From Bolinopsis microptera (Eukaryota; Ctenophora; Tentaculata; Lobata; Bolinopsidae): a DNA stretch of 64,000 nucleotides. The position numbers and the translations under genes were made by a program. The notes under the pieces were generated by a model. The model saw nothing but the letters and a program-made list of their open reading frames with translations, was not told the DNA's origin and did not search any database. This document shows, piece by piece, positions 21,361 to 32,571 of this stretch. Positions within the stretch are counted from its first letter, which is position 1. The number at the start of each line of letters is the position of its first letter. The DNA lies in contig NC_087082.1 of the NCBI RefSeq assembly GCF_026151205.1, positions 16,647,401 to 16,711,400 on the forward strand. The letters are read 5' to 3'.

Positions 21361-21759
21361 GTGACAATCGTGCCCACAACAATGCTCAATCTGGTAAGTC
21401 ATTTGTTTATCTCGCAAAATCTTTCAAAATTAAAATGTGACAGGATTTGTTATTTATCATTACTATACACGGGTATTTATTCGAACATTTGTTCAGGCCA
21501 TATGATGCTAGTTGCAGAAAATTCCAATAAGATAGTGGCCTTCAAAAGCTACTCCAGAATGTGTAGTTTATGTGCCAGGAGCGGGTTGAAGCAACACAAA
21601 GGTGAGTGCAACAACTCGTTTAGTGGCTCTGCTAAAAGTATGGAACCTATCGGTATGGTCGACTGTTTGAAGAATGTAGTTTCTCGCGGTGGGAAGGTCA
21701 CGGAGCTGATTGTGGATAATGACGGGAACAATTTTGTGGTGCATTGTTTTTATATATAA
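21361..21759 (+). pseudogene. Mutator-like transposase with SMEP motif (C3)
   Basis: Exon B starts after TTGTTCAG (21489-21496). It reads HMMLVAENSNKIVAFKSYSR, MCSLCARSGLKQHKGECNNS, FSGSAKSMEPIGMVDCLKN, then GGKVTELIVDNDGN. From memory of the family, 'GS.K.MEP...VE' and the following 'hhhD.D' strand are signatures of Mutator-like transposases, the second Asp being catalytic. The upstream exon lost four codons (FGWH) by an in-frame 12-base deletion near 21364. The frame ends soon after the Asp strand; the catalytic Glu region is not found nearby. Confidence 0.6.
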
Positions 21760-22124
21760 TGATCTTTATATTTATAGGATGTCACTTAATACCAGATTAC
21801 AGTAACGTGAAGTTTCATTCACGTCCAATTAAGTGACAACTCATGGAAAGGATACTACGCCCAGATAGATTGGAACTCGACCCGAGCAATACAGGTACTG
21901 GTAGCAAATCACATATTGTTGCATACGTTATGATATAAAGTACAATAAATAGATTATTCGTGCAGAAGTTATATGACCTGCACTGTTCGTTCAATACACT
22001 TTTTTAGGCTGCCGGATTCAAGGATAAGAACATTTCGGAGATAGGAACCACACTATCAAAAATCTCTAAGCTTCTAGAAATCTTCTCACAATCATCACAA
22101 GCACGAGTATATTACCTCAAGCTG

Positions 22125-22360
22125 ATGAAAGCTGTTTTGTACTATGGGAAAGATGCAACATGGGTCAGCCGATATTACAGCCCATATATGCCCTTGTTGA
22201 CCACAGCGGTGGGATCCATGACGGATGCACAGACACTTGTGAAGGTGGTGTGGCGAAGAAGTTTTTTTGCAGGATTTCCGTCGAGAAGATGCGGAAACTG
22301 CGAGATCTACTGGACATGTGTGTCCTTTGCAAGATGAAATCCACGACAGAGGTTTACTAC
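22125..22360 (+). pseudogene. Transposase downstream exons (C3)
   Basis: The frame reads MKAVLYYGKDATWVSRYYS and then PLLTTAVGSMTDAQTL. An alternate frame reads TDTCEGGVAKKFFCRISVEK. In C1 and C5 an intron of about 110 bases with GTAAGT and TACAG or TACATG edges separates these two parts. C3 lacks it almost exactly (22179-22190), as if retro-spliced or deleted. The stop follows near 22360. Confidence 0.4.
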
Positions 22361-23200
22361 CTTATTCATAATTTTTAAACAGTTTAATTTCACCTTTTAA
22401 AATCGATGATAACTACATTAAGCATTAAAATGCAAGAATATATAAATATGATCCCAATAATTGTGCATACGTTTATTAAATAAAGTAATCTTTATTTAAT
22501 TATATTTCACATCTTTTTTTGACCAGTGGCTTACAAGCTTCTGGGTCCTGTTTCGAGGTTTTTTGAGTGGATTTTTAGGGCCCTGGCATTTGCCGACAAA
22601 GCGGTTTTTATATTTCCGCTTTATAATCCTGTTGATTTGTATATACCGTTTTGAAAATTTTTCAAATCTAAATCTAATCTAAATGTAATAAAGTATTACT
22701 ATTGTAATCACTGATCTTAGCTCTCCTGTGATAAGTGATCTCGCGTAACACATGTTACTGTAGATTGGTTTTTGGAATTCACTATTCAGTTAACGATACC
22801 AATATTTACATTTACTTTATAAGGATTTAATCAGTTTATTTTAATTTATTCCTCTAGCTTAAAACTCGTATTGTGACGACCATTTCTGTAATGAAGGGTC
22901 TTGCAGTAGAGGTATATTGCAGCACATACACCTGTATCTTCGCGTGGTTTTGCAACGCTTTGTTTCGCTATAGAATGCTGACAATTTTTATCAACATTCC
23001 TCGTTATACTCGGACTTACACCAAAACTGTCCGACCCAAATGACCCCAAAGGAAGTTTAGAGCCCATTTAGCGGACCATTTCCACAACAAATCATATTAC
23101 ATATAACATTATTTGTTAATGAGGAAAAAAACTTAATCACCCCTAATCATCAAAGTTTGAATTATAAAATAAACCTTTTAGCTTAAAGATCAGGATTAAA

Positions 23201-23335
23201 GATGGCACACCAAGGAGGAGATATACCCGAGCATGTACCAGAACCAATCCTAGAGGCACCAGAGATTCCACCGAGAAATGCGGCGTGCCTCCGAGATACA
23301 CACAGAACAATAATATATGGAATCAGAGCCAAATT
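23201..23335 (+). pseudogene. Gag-like start (C3), truncated
   Basis: This ATG-started frame reads MAHQGGDIPEHVPEPILEAP and is open where C1 has a stop. It is cut after about 40 codons by a junction with the next repeat copy (23330-23370), where the 104-residue unit and then the AT-rich lead of C4 begin. Confidence 0.4.
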
Positions 23336-24409
23336 GAGCGATTTAGAAGCTCAATTCACTTTCAAACAGAAACCCTGTCGTTTTATTACTTATTTGTTTA
23401 AACGAGTGATTTACCTTCATTTAAAGAAAATACTGAATCGTTCATTACCGTGTTTCAATCAATAAACAAATGCGCCCACATTCAGGTGAATGGATAAATT
23501 ATGCTACAGAGCATATTCCCATATACTCTTGCATATGAGTATAAAAATAACACTACCACTAACCACATTGTTATTAGAATAACACTACAACAGCGAACAA
23601 AAACGTGCTACAGTTACATAACAATTTTTAAACAATTTAATTTCACCAAAGAGATAATGATGCTCTCTAACTCCTCCTTGCAGTTCTAAAATCAGATCAT
23701 ATAATATTAAATATGGATACATTGTAAGAAAGGTCCAGCTGGGTCTCTCCCGACAGGGACCCTTCAAATCAGGAAGCCTATCCCCAGACTAATAACACCT
23801 GGAAACATACACAACGACAATAAGAAATAGAAAACTCTCATCTCATTTGTGCGCGAAGCTATCGAAAACGCTAAGAATAGAAAGGGTATAACAAGTATAG
23901 AACCTGCACCATAAAATACATAAGAACTTGCTGCTATAACAGCGTCCTTTAAACTGTATATCTCATTATGTGAGGAATCGAATGTGAATATACCAACGAA
24001 ATTGTCATGGAAGGAATCAGAGCCATGTTGAGCGATTTAGAAGCTCAATTCACTTTCAAATAGAAACATCGGCTGAGGCCTAAAGCTTGCGCAAAATGTG
24101 GCACAATACGAACTTTTGGACATCTTGGTAAATTTACCATCGGAAACTTCTTGGAGCTATTCAGCGAGCTGGAAATCTCTGTTCCGATATCAGGTGTGGA
24201 GGGTCTCTTATTAGAATTTAATTTCTGGTATTGCAAATCAGGGGGCATCTCATCAATTAGCAGACAGTGCAAAGCAAATTGATTTTCTAGCGACTTTTAG
24301 AAATTAGGCATAAATAGTAGAATGATATACTCCAGGTGAAAATTATAGCAATAATCGGTAAGTATTCATAATTGTTATTTATTAGGTATTTATTTGGAAT
24401 TGGTTTAAT

Positions 24410-26916
24410 GGGCAATTCCACGGTAAGGTTCCACTTGGTGAAAATGAAAAATGTTAAGATAGGCACCTAATTTTGGTTAAAATATGTTCATTAGACTCTT
24501 AACCTTACAGGTCAACAAAAGTTTTTGTTTCATATTGCATTAACTTTTGATTTTTCTCATTCAAAGGAACGCTACTCGGAAATTTAAAAAATCATTCAAA
24601 TTTTCAAAAGGCCATAGTTTGGGTATGCAGCAATATTTCTCTATGAAATTCCATACAATTAAGCATAGGCATAAGAATGAGAGCTATGCAAAGTTTCAAA
24701 ACCGTTACTCAAATACTTTTTCTAAAAAATTTCCACAAAGATGGTGTCGCGTCCGTCACAAAATTAAGCAAAAAAGTTTTTTCAGAGCCACATAGTGCTA
24801 TTTATATTCAAAAAACCACTGTAACCTATCTCTTCTGAAGGTAAGGGAGTATCGTAGAAATTATCAGACTTGTATCTTTTAAGAAAAAAATTTTGGAAGG
24901 GGGGTCCCAACTTGTCGCGTCCGTCACATTTTTTTGAAAATGCTCCAAAAAATCTTTTAACAGACTTTAAATGCATTTTTGTTAAAGCTGAGACCGTCCT
25001 TAACAAAACGATGTTGTCAAATCAACAAGAATTTCGCCGCGGTAACACCACGCACGATCAAATTTCCCTACTGCATACAATTTAATTGTTCTACTTTATT
25101 GTATCCCAGAGTGGTGTTTGGCGCATGTACAATGTCATAATCGTTTATATTATATTAGGCGTGCAGAACTTGAAAAATCCTGCGCGCATCTAAGGTGTCG
25201 CCGTCGATCTGTATGTGGTTTGGTTGTAGATCATTTCATACTTTGCGCGGTTATGTTTCGTGTTAACAATAACGATATGCGTATCATGTCACGTCATATT
25301 ACTGCATCGTATGCCAACTTATTAACTGTAATAAAATATTCTGCCTCGTCTTAGTTATTATTTGTATCTCACATAAACTAATACATTTTGATGCTTACTC
25401 GACACATCACAGCACCATCGACTTTCGAGCCTTTTATTTGATATACGATTCTTTAAAAGCATACCGCAATCTTGATATTATAGTTGCTTCTTGGATGTAA
25501 CTGTAAAGTAACATCTGTTCTCAACTATGTATTCCAATGCTTTCTACCATTCAGGGTCGATTAACTGTTAAATAATCAGCCACGAGTTTATCAGCTGATA
25601 TCATAATTTTATTTGTTTTGAATTGCTGAATTTTATCACTCGGTAATTTATTAAGCTTGTTTCACCAAAATAACACTTAAATTGATGATTGATCCGTTTG
25701 TAACAGTCGTCAAGCACCAAAAACTCGTTGCTATGCCTGTAATTAATTAACACATAACCGGCGTCGCGCGCGCAAAATAGACTCCTTTTATACACATAAT
25801 TATAGGGGAGTGGTCTATATTGCGAAGGAGCAGACTTTTGTCGACATCGTAGGACCGTCGGGCCACCTCATATATCCAAACCCGATTACTTATTCCCTAC
25901 GATCTTTTTGCCTTCGGCAAGAGTAGGGAAAAAAATTGGACAGAAAATGACTGAGTTATGTATAATTTTGTATATGCCCATATATGGGCGTACGACTCAC
26001 TTTTAGCCATTTTTATCCATATTTCCATTATTTTGACTAAAACCAAGACAATTTGAAGTCAAATAAGGTTTGACTATGTTGACTAGACTATCAAATAACA
26101 TCATATGCAATTCAATAATTAAATTTACTGAGTTTTGCCATTTTATTTGCCTTAACCTTTTTCAGGGGTAAAAGGCACAAAAAATGGACTTTACCCTATT
26201 TTCGCATATTTTTGAAGTAAAAATTGAATATCTTCCACATTTTAAACACTAAAGTAATAAAACTTTTGGGAGATGGTCTCAACAGTGTGATGTGTTGAAC
26301 AGAGATGAATGTTTTACCAGAGTTATAAATTTGTTCAAGTAGAGAAATAATTGCTGCCCCTAGATTGATACCCTAGCGTATGCCCAAAATGGACGATTTT
26401 GGCTATTGCAGACCTCGTGGAAGTACTTGCGGCCTAAAAATTGGCATAAATATAGAATGAAGGTCACTGAACAAGATAAAAGTGTCAAATAGAAGATTTG
26501 GAGAAATTGAAAAAAAACGTGAGTCCGTCACAGTCACGTCCGTCACAATTTGAAAATGGCGCCACGCAAACAAAAACTGAGCAATCTCCAAAAAAATGGT
26601 ATCTCAGAAATCCCTAAACCTTTTTCTATCACTGCATGTCCAAATTAGAGATAATAGATAACGTTTTGAGATAGATTTGGGTACCTTCTGAGTAGACACC
26701 CAAAAAAAGTGTCATATTTAAGTCGCGTCCGTCACAGGGGTGCTATCTCAGAAAGTAATAATGGTAAGGGTCTGAAATTTTCACACAACCTATAGAAAGG
26801 TTAAATGTGGACTAATAAATAGTTTAAACTGATAAAGAAGCAACATCCTGAGCACAACATTCGTTTGAACTTTAAAAAATGGCATAATCGTGGTGTCCGT
26901 CACGGTGGAATTGCCC
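24410..26916. mobile_element. 2.5-kb DNA element, TIR GGGCAATTCCAC, TSD TAAT
   Basis: GGGCAATTCCAC begins the insert at 24410 and its exact reverse complement ends it at 26916. TAAT is on both sides (24406-24409 and 26917-26920), and the uninterrupted repeat has it once. GTCCGTCAC occurs at 24751, 24919, 26523, 26538, 26727 and 26895, always on the plus strand; these may be transposase binding sites. No transposase ORF is supported, so it looks non-autonomous. The middle (25086-25800) is of different composition, with several CpG-rich spots. Confidence 0.75.
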
Positions 26917-27073
26917 TAATATGGATTTAAAGTTATTTTATTATGTAATAAAGTACAACATAAAAAAGTATGATTGACTTAACGCTGTAATAACATGATT
27001 TCAAGCAATTCAAATCAATGATGTACAGTTTCAATTACAATTATAGTAACATGGCTAACAGAGTTAGAAAGAA

Positions 27074-27155
27074 GTAAAACAAAGTATTTTTTTTAGTAAA
27101 ACAAAGTATTTTAGTAAAACAAAGTATTTTTTTTTTTTAGTAAAACAAAGTATTT
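27074..27155 (-). repeat. Tandem 3' repeat of the LINE
   Basis: Four units of GTAAAACAAAGTATTTT plus T-runs stand next to each other. CR1-type LINEs usually end in short tandem repeats, so this fits the 3' end of the minus-strand LINE. Confidence 0.6.
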
Positions 27156-28233
27156 TATTTATTAGCAGTGCAATCAATTCATATGATATAATTATAAGAA
27201 TATAATAGTATGTCACACCTATTTAACTGTTACTTTTGAGTAGTCGTGCCTTGGCTAAATCTAACTAGGACCAGTGGTGTCGATTAACATTTAATAGGTG
27301 AGTCTAAGTGACACAAATTGAAAATTTTAAGAAAAGACGGATCAAAACACAGATCCAAGGACAAGGAGACCCCACTGCAGGACCATACATGCTATTGGCT
27401 TGTGCATGGCCCAAAAAGGTTCCAGTTGTCCAGGAAACTGTACGTAGCTGGTCAACTAGTTTTGAATTCAGACTAGGCTTGATTTGTTCTGGGGTTTCTA
27501 GAGGTAAGATTTGATGGTGCCAGGTTTGTTCAGGCGGACATGGAAATTATGCGATAGATATATAGGTATATAAAAATCATATCAATATAAAAATAGATCC
27601 AAAAATAGATCCAAAGATTCACACGGCAGTCAGGGAACTTCCAGACAGGATGCTTTTGAAACAGGTATAATTAGCGCTTTTGTAATTAATTGTATGCAAG
27701 GGATGGGATGCTGATCAACTAAGCTGGTTCAATGCCCCAGCTATTTAGGGGGAGCCACTCAATTTCACGCCCAGGTGTTGTCAATTGCTGGGTTTCCAGT
27801 AACAGCTTTTTGATACGGCTCTTGATAATTGAGATGTTTGTTTGTTTGTTTGGGCCCGGACGGTGCCGGTGGTTCTAATGACCATTTACTAAAATACATA
27901 GATACAAAATACAATATAGTATAAATATTATAATCAGAAGTTTTATAAATCCTATCCGTCCAAGTTAAACTTGAAGGGCGCTACACGCACGACGAAAACT
28001 CCCTTTAATGTGAGCTGAAGTAGACTACTAGTAGTAGAGCTAGTAGCGCTTGAAATTGACAGAACTGAAAACGAAATCTGACAATTGTCGCGAAAACTGA
28101 CAGTTTTGTGTGCTCAAAGTGTCGAGAAATACTGACAGTGCAAGACTGGGCACACAAGAGTGAGTTAAAACATCCTCCACACAACAAAAACTTGAATACA
28201 CTAATAATAATCAATTATTAAAAACACACAAGC

Positions 28234-29145
28234 TCATTCTGCAGTCTTATTAGTCTTATCAGTACTCTTTATAGCACCGTTTCTGATAAAGTGTAGCTTA
28301 TCAGGCTGCTCAGTTACCAGTTTTTTCATGTCCCTGACGAGTTCTCTTTGCTTGGCTCTCTGTTCTGGAGATCGATCTGGGCTGATAAAAACAGTTTTAA
28401 ACTTTTCCGTTGCTCGCAGGTTTCTCGATTTAGCGAGAATCTGATTAACAATTGTTGCACTTGCCGCAGTCACTTTAACTGGTCTCACAGCCTTGCCAGG
28501 TTTGAGCTTTCCGACTCTACTAGCTTCGATTCTGGGTTTCTCTCCGATTGCTGAGAACACTTCACTGACCACGGTGCTGAGCTCCTCATTGTCCTGCTCC
28601 GATAAACCAAAAATCATCAGATTTTTGTTTCGGTCTTCCTCCTGTACCACAGTTTTCACAGCTTTCTTGATCATTTCAGAACTGACAGGCTTCTGAGATT
28701 CTGGACAATTCGCCTGTAATACCGAGCTGAAGGATTTGAATTCAGCCTTGACAGACTCTCCGACTGACGATTTAACTGACGTCTGCAACGATTCCAACTG
28801 TTCATTTTTGCAGGCTAGTAGTTCTGACTGCAGCTTAATGATGGTCTCCTGTGTCTCGAACATAAGATGTTTAACTGAGTTTGAGGCCATCTTGTAGTCC
28901 GTGGATACGACACCAGTGAACTCCTCTAAATATCTTAATGCATCGTGCAACAAGTCACACGCAGTGTTCTTGGTCATCTTCTTCACGCACGAAGGGGATA
29001 GTTGCTTCATTGCTGTGATCTCCATCTCGTACATAGCCTTGCTGAGAAGTTCAACTGAGTCACCCCTTAACATGTTGATCTCCTTTTCACCATACTCGCT
29101 GGGCGGGATGGTCATGGTCGTGTAACACGGTGATACACAAACCAC
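28234..29145 (-). CDS. L1 ORF1p-like RNA-binding protein, downstream of the RT
   Basis: The 303-residue product has an N-terminal region of helices, a coiled-coil stretch (ETQETIIKLQSELLACKNEQ at about residues 94-113) and a C-terminal domain. That domain reads RNKNLMIFGLSEQDNE, ASRVGKLKPGKAVRPVKVT and FISPDRSPEQRAKQRELV. This pattern is the RRM-like domain plus basic end of L1-type ORF1 proteins (Transposase_22-like), which coat the retrotransposon RNA. It normally precedes the RT; here it lies 88 bases after the RT stop, on the same strand. It may be a third ORF or a separate ORF1-only element abutting the LINE. No lesion is visible. Confidence 0.75.
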   Translation of the reverse strand: MVCVSPCYTTMTIPPSEYGEKEINMLRGDSVELLSKAMYEMEITAMKQLSPSCVKKMTKNTACDLLHDALRYLEEFTGVVSTDYKMASNSVKHLMFETQETIIKLQSELLACKNEQLESLQTSVKSSVGESVKAEFKSFSSVLQANCPESQKPVSSEMIKKAVKTVVQEEDRNKNLMIFGLSEQDNEELSTVVSEVFSAIGEKPRIEASRVGKLKPGKAVRPVKVTAASATIVNQILAKSRNLRATEKFKTVFISPDRSPEQRAKQRELVRDMKKLVTEQPDKLHFIRNGAIKSTDKTNKTAE

Positions 29146-29233
29146 TGTAGCTGCACGTTACAATCAACAGAGATAAGCACTAAGATAAGAGAGTAAGAAA
29201 AGAGCAACGTATGCAATTAGTGTAATACTGAAC

Positions 29234-32200
29234 TCAGATGGGGGAGGAAAGGTCGGAAAATTTACTAGAGCCAGGGACCATGACATTGTTTTCATTAGGA
29301 GTGCATTTGTCGAATATTTTATCAATCAAACTGTTCCATATAGTCGTACCTTTGACGACAAAATTGTGTTTAGAAATGTCAAGTTTGTGTCGGGGGACCC
29401 GCATTGTTTGGCTACATGTTCTGGAACTTGTTTGGAATAAACTTGTCAGAGAGATGGGTTGATGCAGTTTCAAGATTTTAAACAGTTCAGTGGATATATG
29501 TTGGATGTACAGGTTGTGGATTGACATGATTTTCTCGGTATTGAAAATTGGCTTAGTGTTTTCCAAAGCAAAGCTCCTTTTTGCGATGTGTTCACTGTAT
29601 GGTCTTGCACGTGCACATGTTTCATAGTACTCTGCCCGGTCAAAGCTTGGTTTGCTTCCAAATAGAAGGCGTACGCATCTTTTTTGGATGGAGAACAGTT
29701 TAGATAGTCTATGAGGTGTGACACCACCCCAGCTACTGATACAGTAGCTCATATGAGACTTGAATAAGGAGTCATACAGTTCATGGTACTCTGTTTCTGG
29801 AATAAACTTCATAATACGTTTAATTATAGCTATACTTGTAGTTAGTTTACTTTTTATGTTATCTAGTTGGGGTTCCCAGGATAGTTCATGGTCTATGATA
29901 ACACCAAGGAATCTCACTTTATCTACTCGTGTAAGTGTGGTGCCTGATAACGTGAGTGAGTTCTCAGAGCCATATTCGCGAGCACGTGCACAGGACGAGT
30001 ACCTGCCAGGTCTGAACAACATGTAGACCGATTTGCTTTGGTTAATGTGCAGCAAGTTAGATTCCATATAGTTATTTACAGATTCAAGTACTTTATTAGC
30101 ATTCAAATAGGCTTCTTTTTCAGTTTTTCCAGCAACAAATATGTTTGTGTCATCTGCAAACAGTATGAAGTGTCCAAGTTGGCTAGAGTTAGTAATGTCA
30201 TTAATGTAGAGTAAGAAGAGGAGAGGGCCTAGAACTGATCCCTGTGGTACCCCATATTCAATTTTGCAGTGATCAGAGTGTGTATTTTGGAAATCAACAT
30301 ACTGCTGTCGGTTACACAAATAGCTTTCAATTAGGCCAAGACAGGGCCCTCTTATGCCATAGTGTTCAAGTTTGACAAGTAATTTTCTGTGGTCGATTGT
30401 GTCAAACGCTTTGCTTAAGTCAATAAATATGCCAATTACATGATTCTTACTTTCTAGGTTTTTAAGAATGTGGTCAATGGAGTAATTGATGGCATGTGCC
30501 GTTGAGTGGTTGGATCTGAATCCAAACTGTTTATCGTATATGACCATATGTGAAGTAAAGAAGCTATATAGTCGGCAGTAAATTACTTTTTCAAATATCT
30601 TACCAAAGATAGGTAGAATGGATATAGGCCTGTAGTTGTCAAACAGCTGTGGGTCTCCTTTTTTAAATACTGGGGTAACCTTACCTATTTTGAGAATATT
30701 TGGAAATAGACCCAGCTTCATGAATGAATTTAGGAAACCAGCTAGGTGCCTAGAGATTGTTGTGCAACATTTCTTAAGAACAGCTATTGATATGTCACTA
30801 GCCTTGTCACCCTGGAAGGTTTTAACAATTTTTTCGATTTCCTCAGAATCACAGGGGTTTAAGAACATACTGTTGGTGACTCTTTTGTTAAAATAGTTCT
30901 TATAATCAAGGGGTCTCTGGCAAGCTGTGTCACGACCTATTGGTTTGGAGGAGCAGAGTTTCGCATTAAGTTTACCTGCAATGGAAGAGAAGAACATGTT
31001 AAAGCCATTCGATATGACACGTTTGTCTTTTACTAAACTACCATCTATTTTGAACGAGGCCTTAATTCCAGTTTTTGTTTTTCCTCTCAGTTCATTGATC
31101 AGTGCCCATGTTTGCTTCATATTACCTGAGACTTTTGAGAATTTTCTGCAATAGTACAATTTCTTGGCAGATCTGATAATGTATTTTAACTGTCGACGGA
31201 ATTTACTATAGGTTAAGTATAGATCAGAGTCTCCAAGAGGGTTGGGTTCCTTAATTGTACTCTTCCACTGCTTGTAAAGATATTCTTTCTTTTTCACTGA
31301 TGCAATGATCCCTGGTGTGATCCAAGGGTTTGCAATCATATTTCTTTTTGACTTTTTGAACGATTCAGATTCAATCAAAAAGTTTTCTTCGATCAAAAGT
31401 TTTATCTTATTTGCAAAAATTTCAAAGTTTTCTACGTTGTAGCACACCTGCCCACAAAAATTTGTTTGAATATCTTCTAAGAACTTGTTCATATTAGATT
31501 CACAGTAGTCATATTTTGGTTTACAAGGGTCAAGTTCTGGTTCTTCAGGCATGCTACATTCGAGAATACAGAAAATTGGAGAGTGATGCGAAACCCTGGT
31601 ATCCAGTAGTCCAGCTGACACAATATTGTCAGTGGAGTTTGTCAGAATATTGTCAATAAGCGATGGGACACAGCCTGGTTTATGGTGCGTTGCCAGTGAT
31701 ATAAGTGGGATGAAGTTATTTCCATATAAAATGTTTTCAAAGCTGGCAGAGCCTTTATTAAATAGATTAAAGTTGAAATCTCCAAGCAGGATAACGTTCC
31801 TATCAGGAACCTGATTAAGAAGGCTCTCAAATTCGTGTAGGGCATCTTTGTCAGATCCACCAGGTGGTCTGTATAGGACGCCAACTGTTTGGGGCCTGCC
31901 AACATTTGTTATGGAGACAAACACTGATTCAAGGTTAGGGGTACACATACATAGTTTATCAATACGGGTGTAAGTAAGTGACTCATTGACGTAAATTCCC
32001 ACTCCACTACCTTTAGATTTGTCACGTAATTTATTGGTGTATTCAGAGAGATAACCGGGTATCCTATACAGGTCTTTGAGGTTTGCATCAATATTTGTCT
32101 CAGCCAAGCCAATAAACGAGAGTGGATGACTGTACTGTGAGATTTCTGTGACAAATGTATCAAAATTTGCAGCATTTCCATCAATATTGTTAAAAATACC

Positions 32201-32569
32201 AGTAAGGTTCTGCCCATTTCTATGATACAGCTTTATGAGGTTCTTAAAGCTTTTATGATCATAATTTTTACAGCTTTTATGGATTTCATTGATTTCAGAA
32301 ACATCTTCAATTTCATCAAGGTGGACTGGGTCATGTTTGTCACGTATAAGTGCAGAAGCAAATGGGCAGTACCGTTGTGGTAAGCTGGCGATGCAGATGT
32401 AGCATTGCCAGCTATCATTGGTGTGGCTGTATTGGAAGAGATTTTTGGCACATTTAGAGTGAGTAACTGTTTCACAGGAGCTACAGTTCAAAATTTTGTG
32501 GTGTGTTGAGATAAATTTATTGCATCCCTTGCAAACATTCTTAGTTATTTGTGGTTGTTTGATCATCAT
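29234..32569 (-). CDS. LINE ORF2: PHD-like finger, AP endonuclease, reverse transcriptase
   Basis: The 1111-residue protein is uninterrupted. Near residues 13-60 is a Cys/His finger (CKGCNKF..HHKILNCSSC, then WQCYIC). Residues about 115-340 form an exonuclease-endonuclease-phosphatase domain with GLAETNID, LLGDFNFNL, SLIDNILTN and VSHHSPI. The RT follows (PVFKKGD, NYRPISILP, KAFDTIDH, GVPQGSVLGPLLF, FADDTNIF). It nicks target DNA and primes reverse transcription of the LINE RNA. The layout fits CR1/L2-related LINEs. All catalytic motifs are present, so the copy could be active or very young. The start ATG is 2 bases after the ORF1 stop. Confidence 0.95.
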   Translation of the reverse strand: MMIKQPQITKNVCKGCNKFISTHHKILNCSSCETVTHSKCAKNLFQYSHTNDSWQCYICIASLPQRYCPFASALIRDKHDPVHLDEIEDVSEINEIHKSCKNYDHKSFKNLIKLYHRNGQNLTGIFNNIDGNAANFDTFVTEISQYSHPLSFIGLAETNIDANLKDLYRIPGYLSEYTNKLRDKSKGSGVGIYVNESLTYTRIDKLCMCTPNLESVFVSITNVGRPQTVGVLYRPPGGSDKDALHEFESLLNQVPDRNVILLGDFNFNLFNKGSASFENILYGNNFIPLISLATHHKPGCVPSLIDNILTNSTDNIVSAGLLDTRVSHHSPIFCILECSMPEEPELDPCKPKYDYCESNMNKFLEDIQTNFCGQVCYNVENFEIFANKIKLLIEENFLIESESFKKSKRNMIANPWITPGIIASVKKKEYLYKQWKSTIKEPNPLGDSDLYLTYSKFRRQLKYIIRSAKKLYYCRKFSKVSGNMKQTWALINELRGKTKTGIKASFKIDGSLVKDKRVISNGFNMFFSSIAGKLNAKLCSSKPIGRDTACQRPLDYKNYFNKRVTNSMFLNPCDSEEIEKIVKTFQGDKASDISIAVLKKCCTTISRHLAGFLNSFMKLGLFPNILKIGKVTPVFKKGDPQLFDNYRPISILPIFGKIFEKVIYCRLYSFFTSHMVIYDKQFGFRSNHSTAHAINYSIDHILKNLESKNHVIGIFIDLSKAFDTIDHRKLLVKLEHYGIRGPCLGLIESYLCNRQQYVDFQNTHSDHCKIEYGVPQGSVLGPLLFLLYINDITNSSQLGHFILFADDTNIFVAGKTEKEAYLNANKVLESVNNYMESNLLHINQSKSVYMLFRPGRYSSCARAREYGSENSLTLSGTTLTRVDKVRFLGVIIDHELSWEPQLDNIKSKLTTSIAIIKRIMKFIPETEYHELYDSLFKSHMSYCISSWGGVTPHRLSKLFSIQKRCVRLLFGSKPSFDRAEYYETCARARPYSEHIAKRSFALENTKPIFNTEKIMSIHNLYIQHISTELFKILKLHQPISLTSLFQTSSRTCSQTMRVPRHKLDISKHNFVVKGTTIWNSLIDKIFDKCTPNENNVMVPGSSKFSDLSSPI

Positions 32570-32571
32570 AA

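Larger units (their letters stand above)
12400..23335 (+). mobile_element. Composite repeat, copy C3 (split by two insertions)
   Basis: C3 runs 12400-12585, 17220-17608 and about 19996-23335. Between them lie the G-run DNA element (12586-17219) and a hAT-containing block (17609-19995). The flanks rejoin exactly when compared with C1 and C4. C3 contains the 104-residue unit (20190-20502, broken), the exonuclease exon (20717-21033), the transposase SMEP exon (21497-21759), the transposase C-terminal exons (22125-22360) and the gag-like start (23201-23335). Confidence 0.6.

Noticed and set aside
24547-25354. Several 70-80 codon frames inside the GGGCAATTCCAC element
   Set aside because: They are short, in AT-rich sequence, mutually overlapping on both strands, and without any recognisable motif or splice context.
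25895-25928. CCCTAC...TTGCCTTCGGCAA...GTAGGG hairpin as a terminator or small RNA
   Set aside because: The inverted repeat is real, but a single copy in a eukaryotic non-coding element gives no support for a function.
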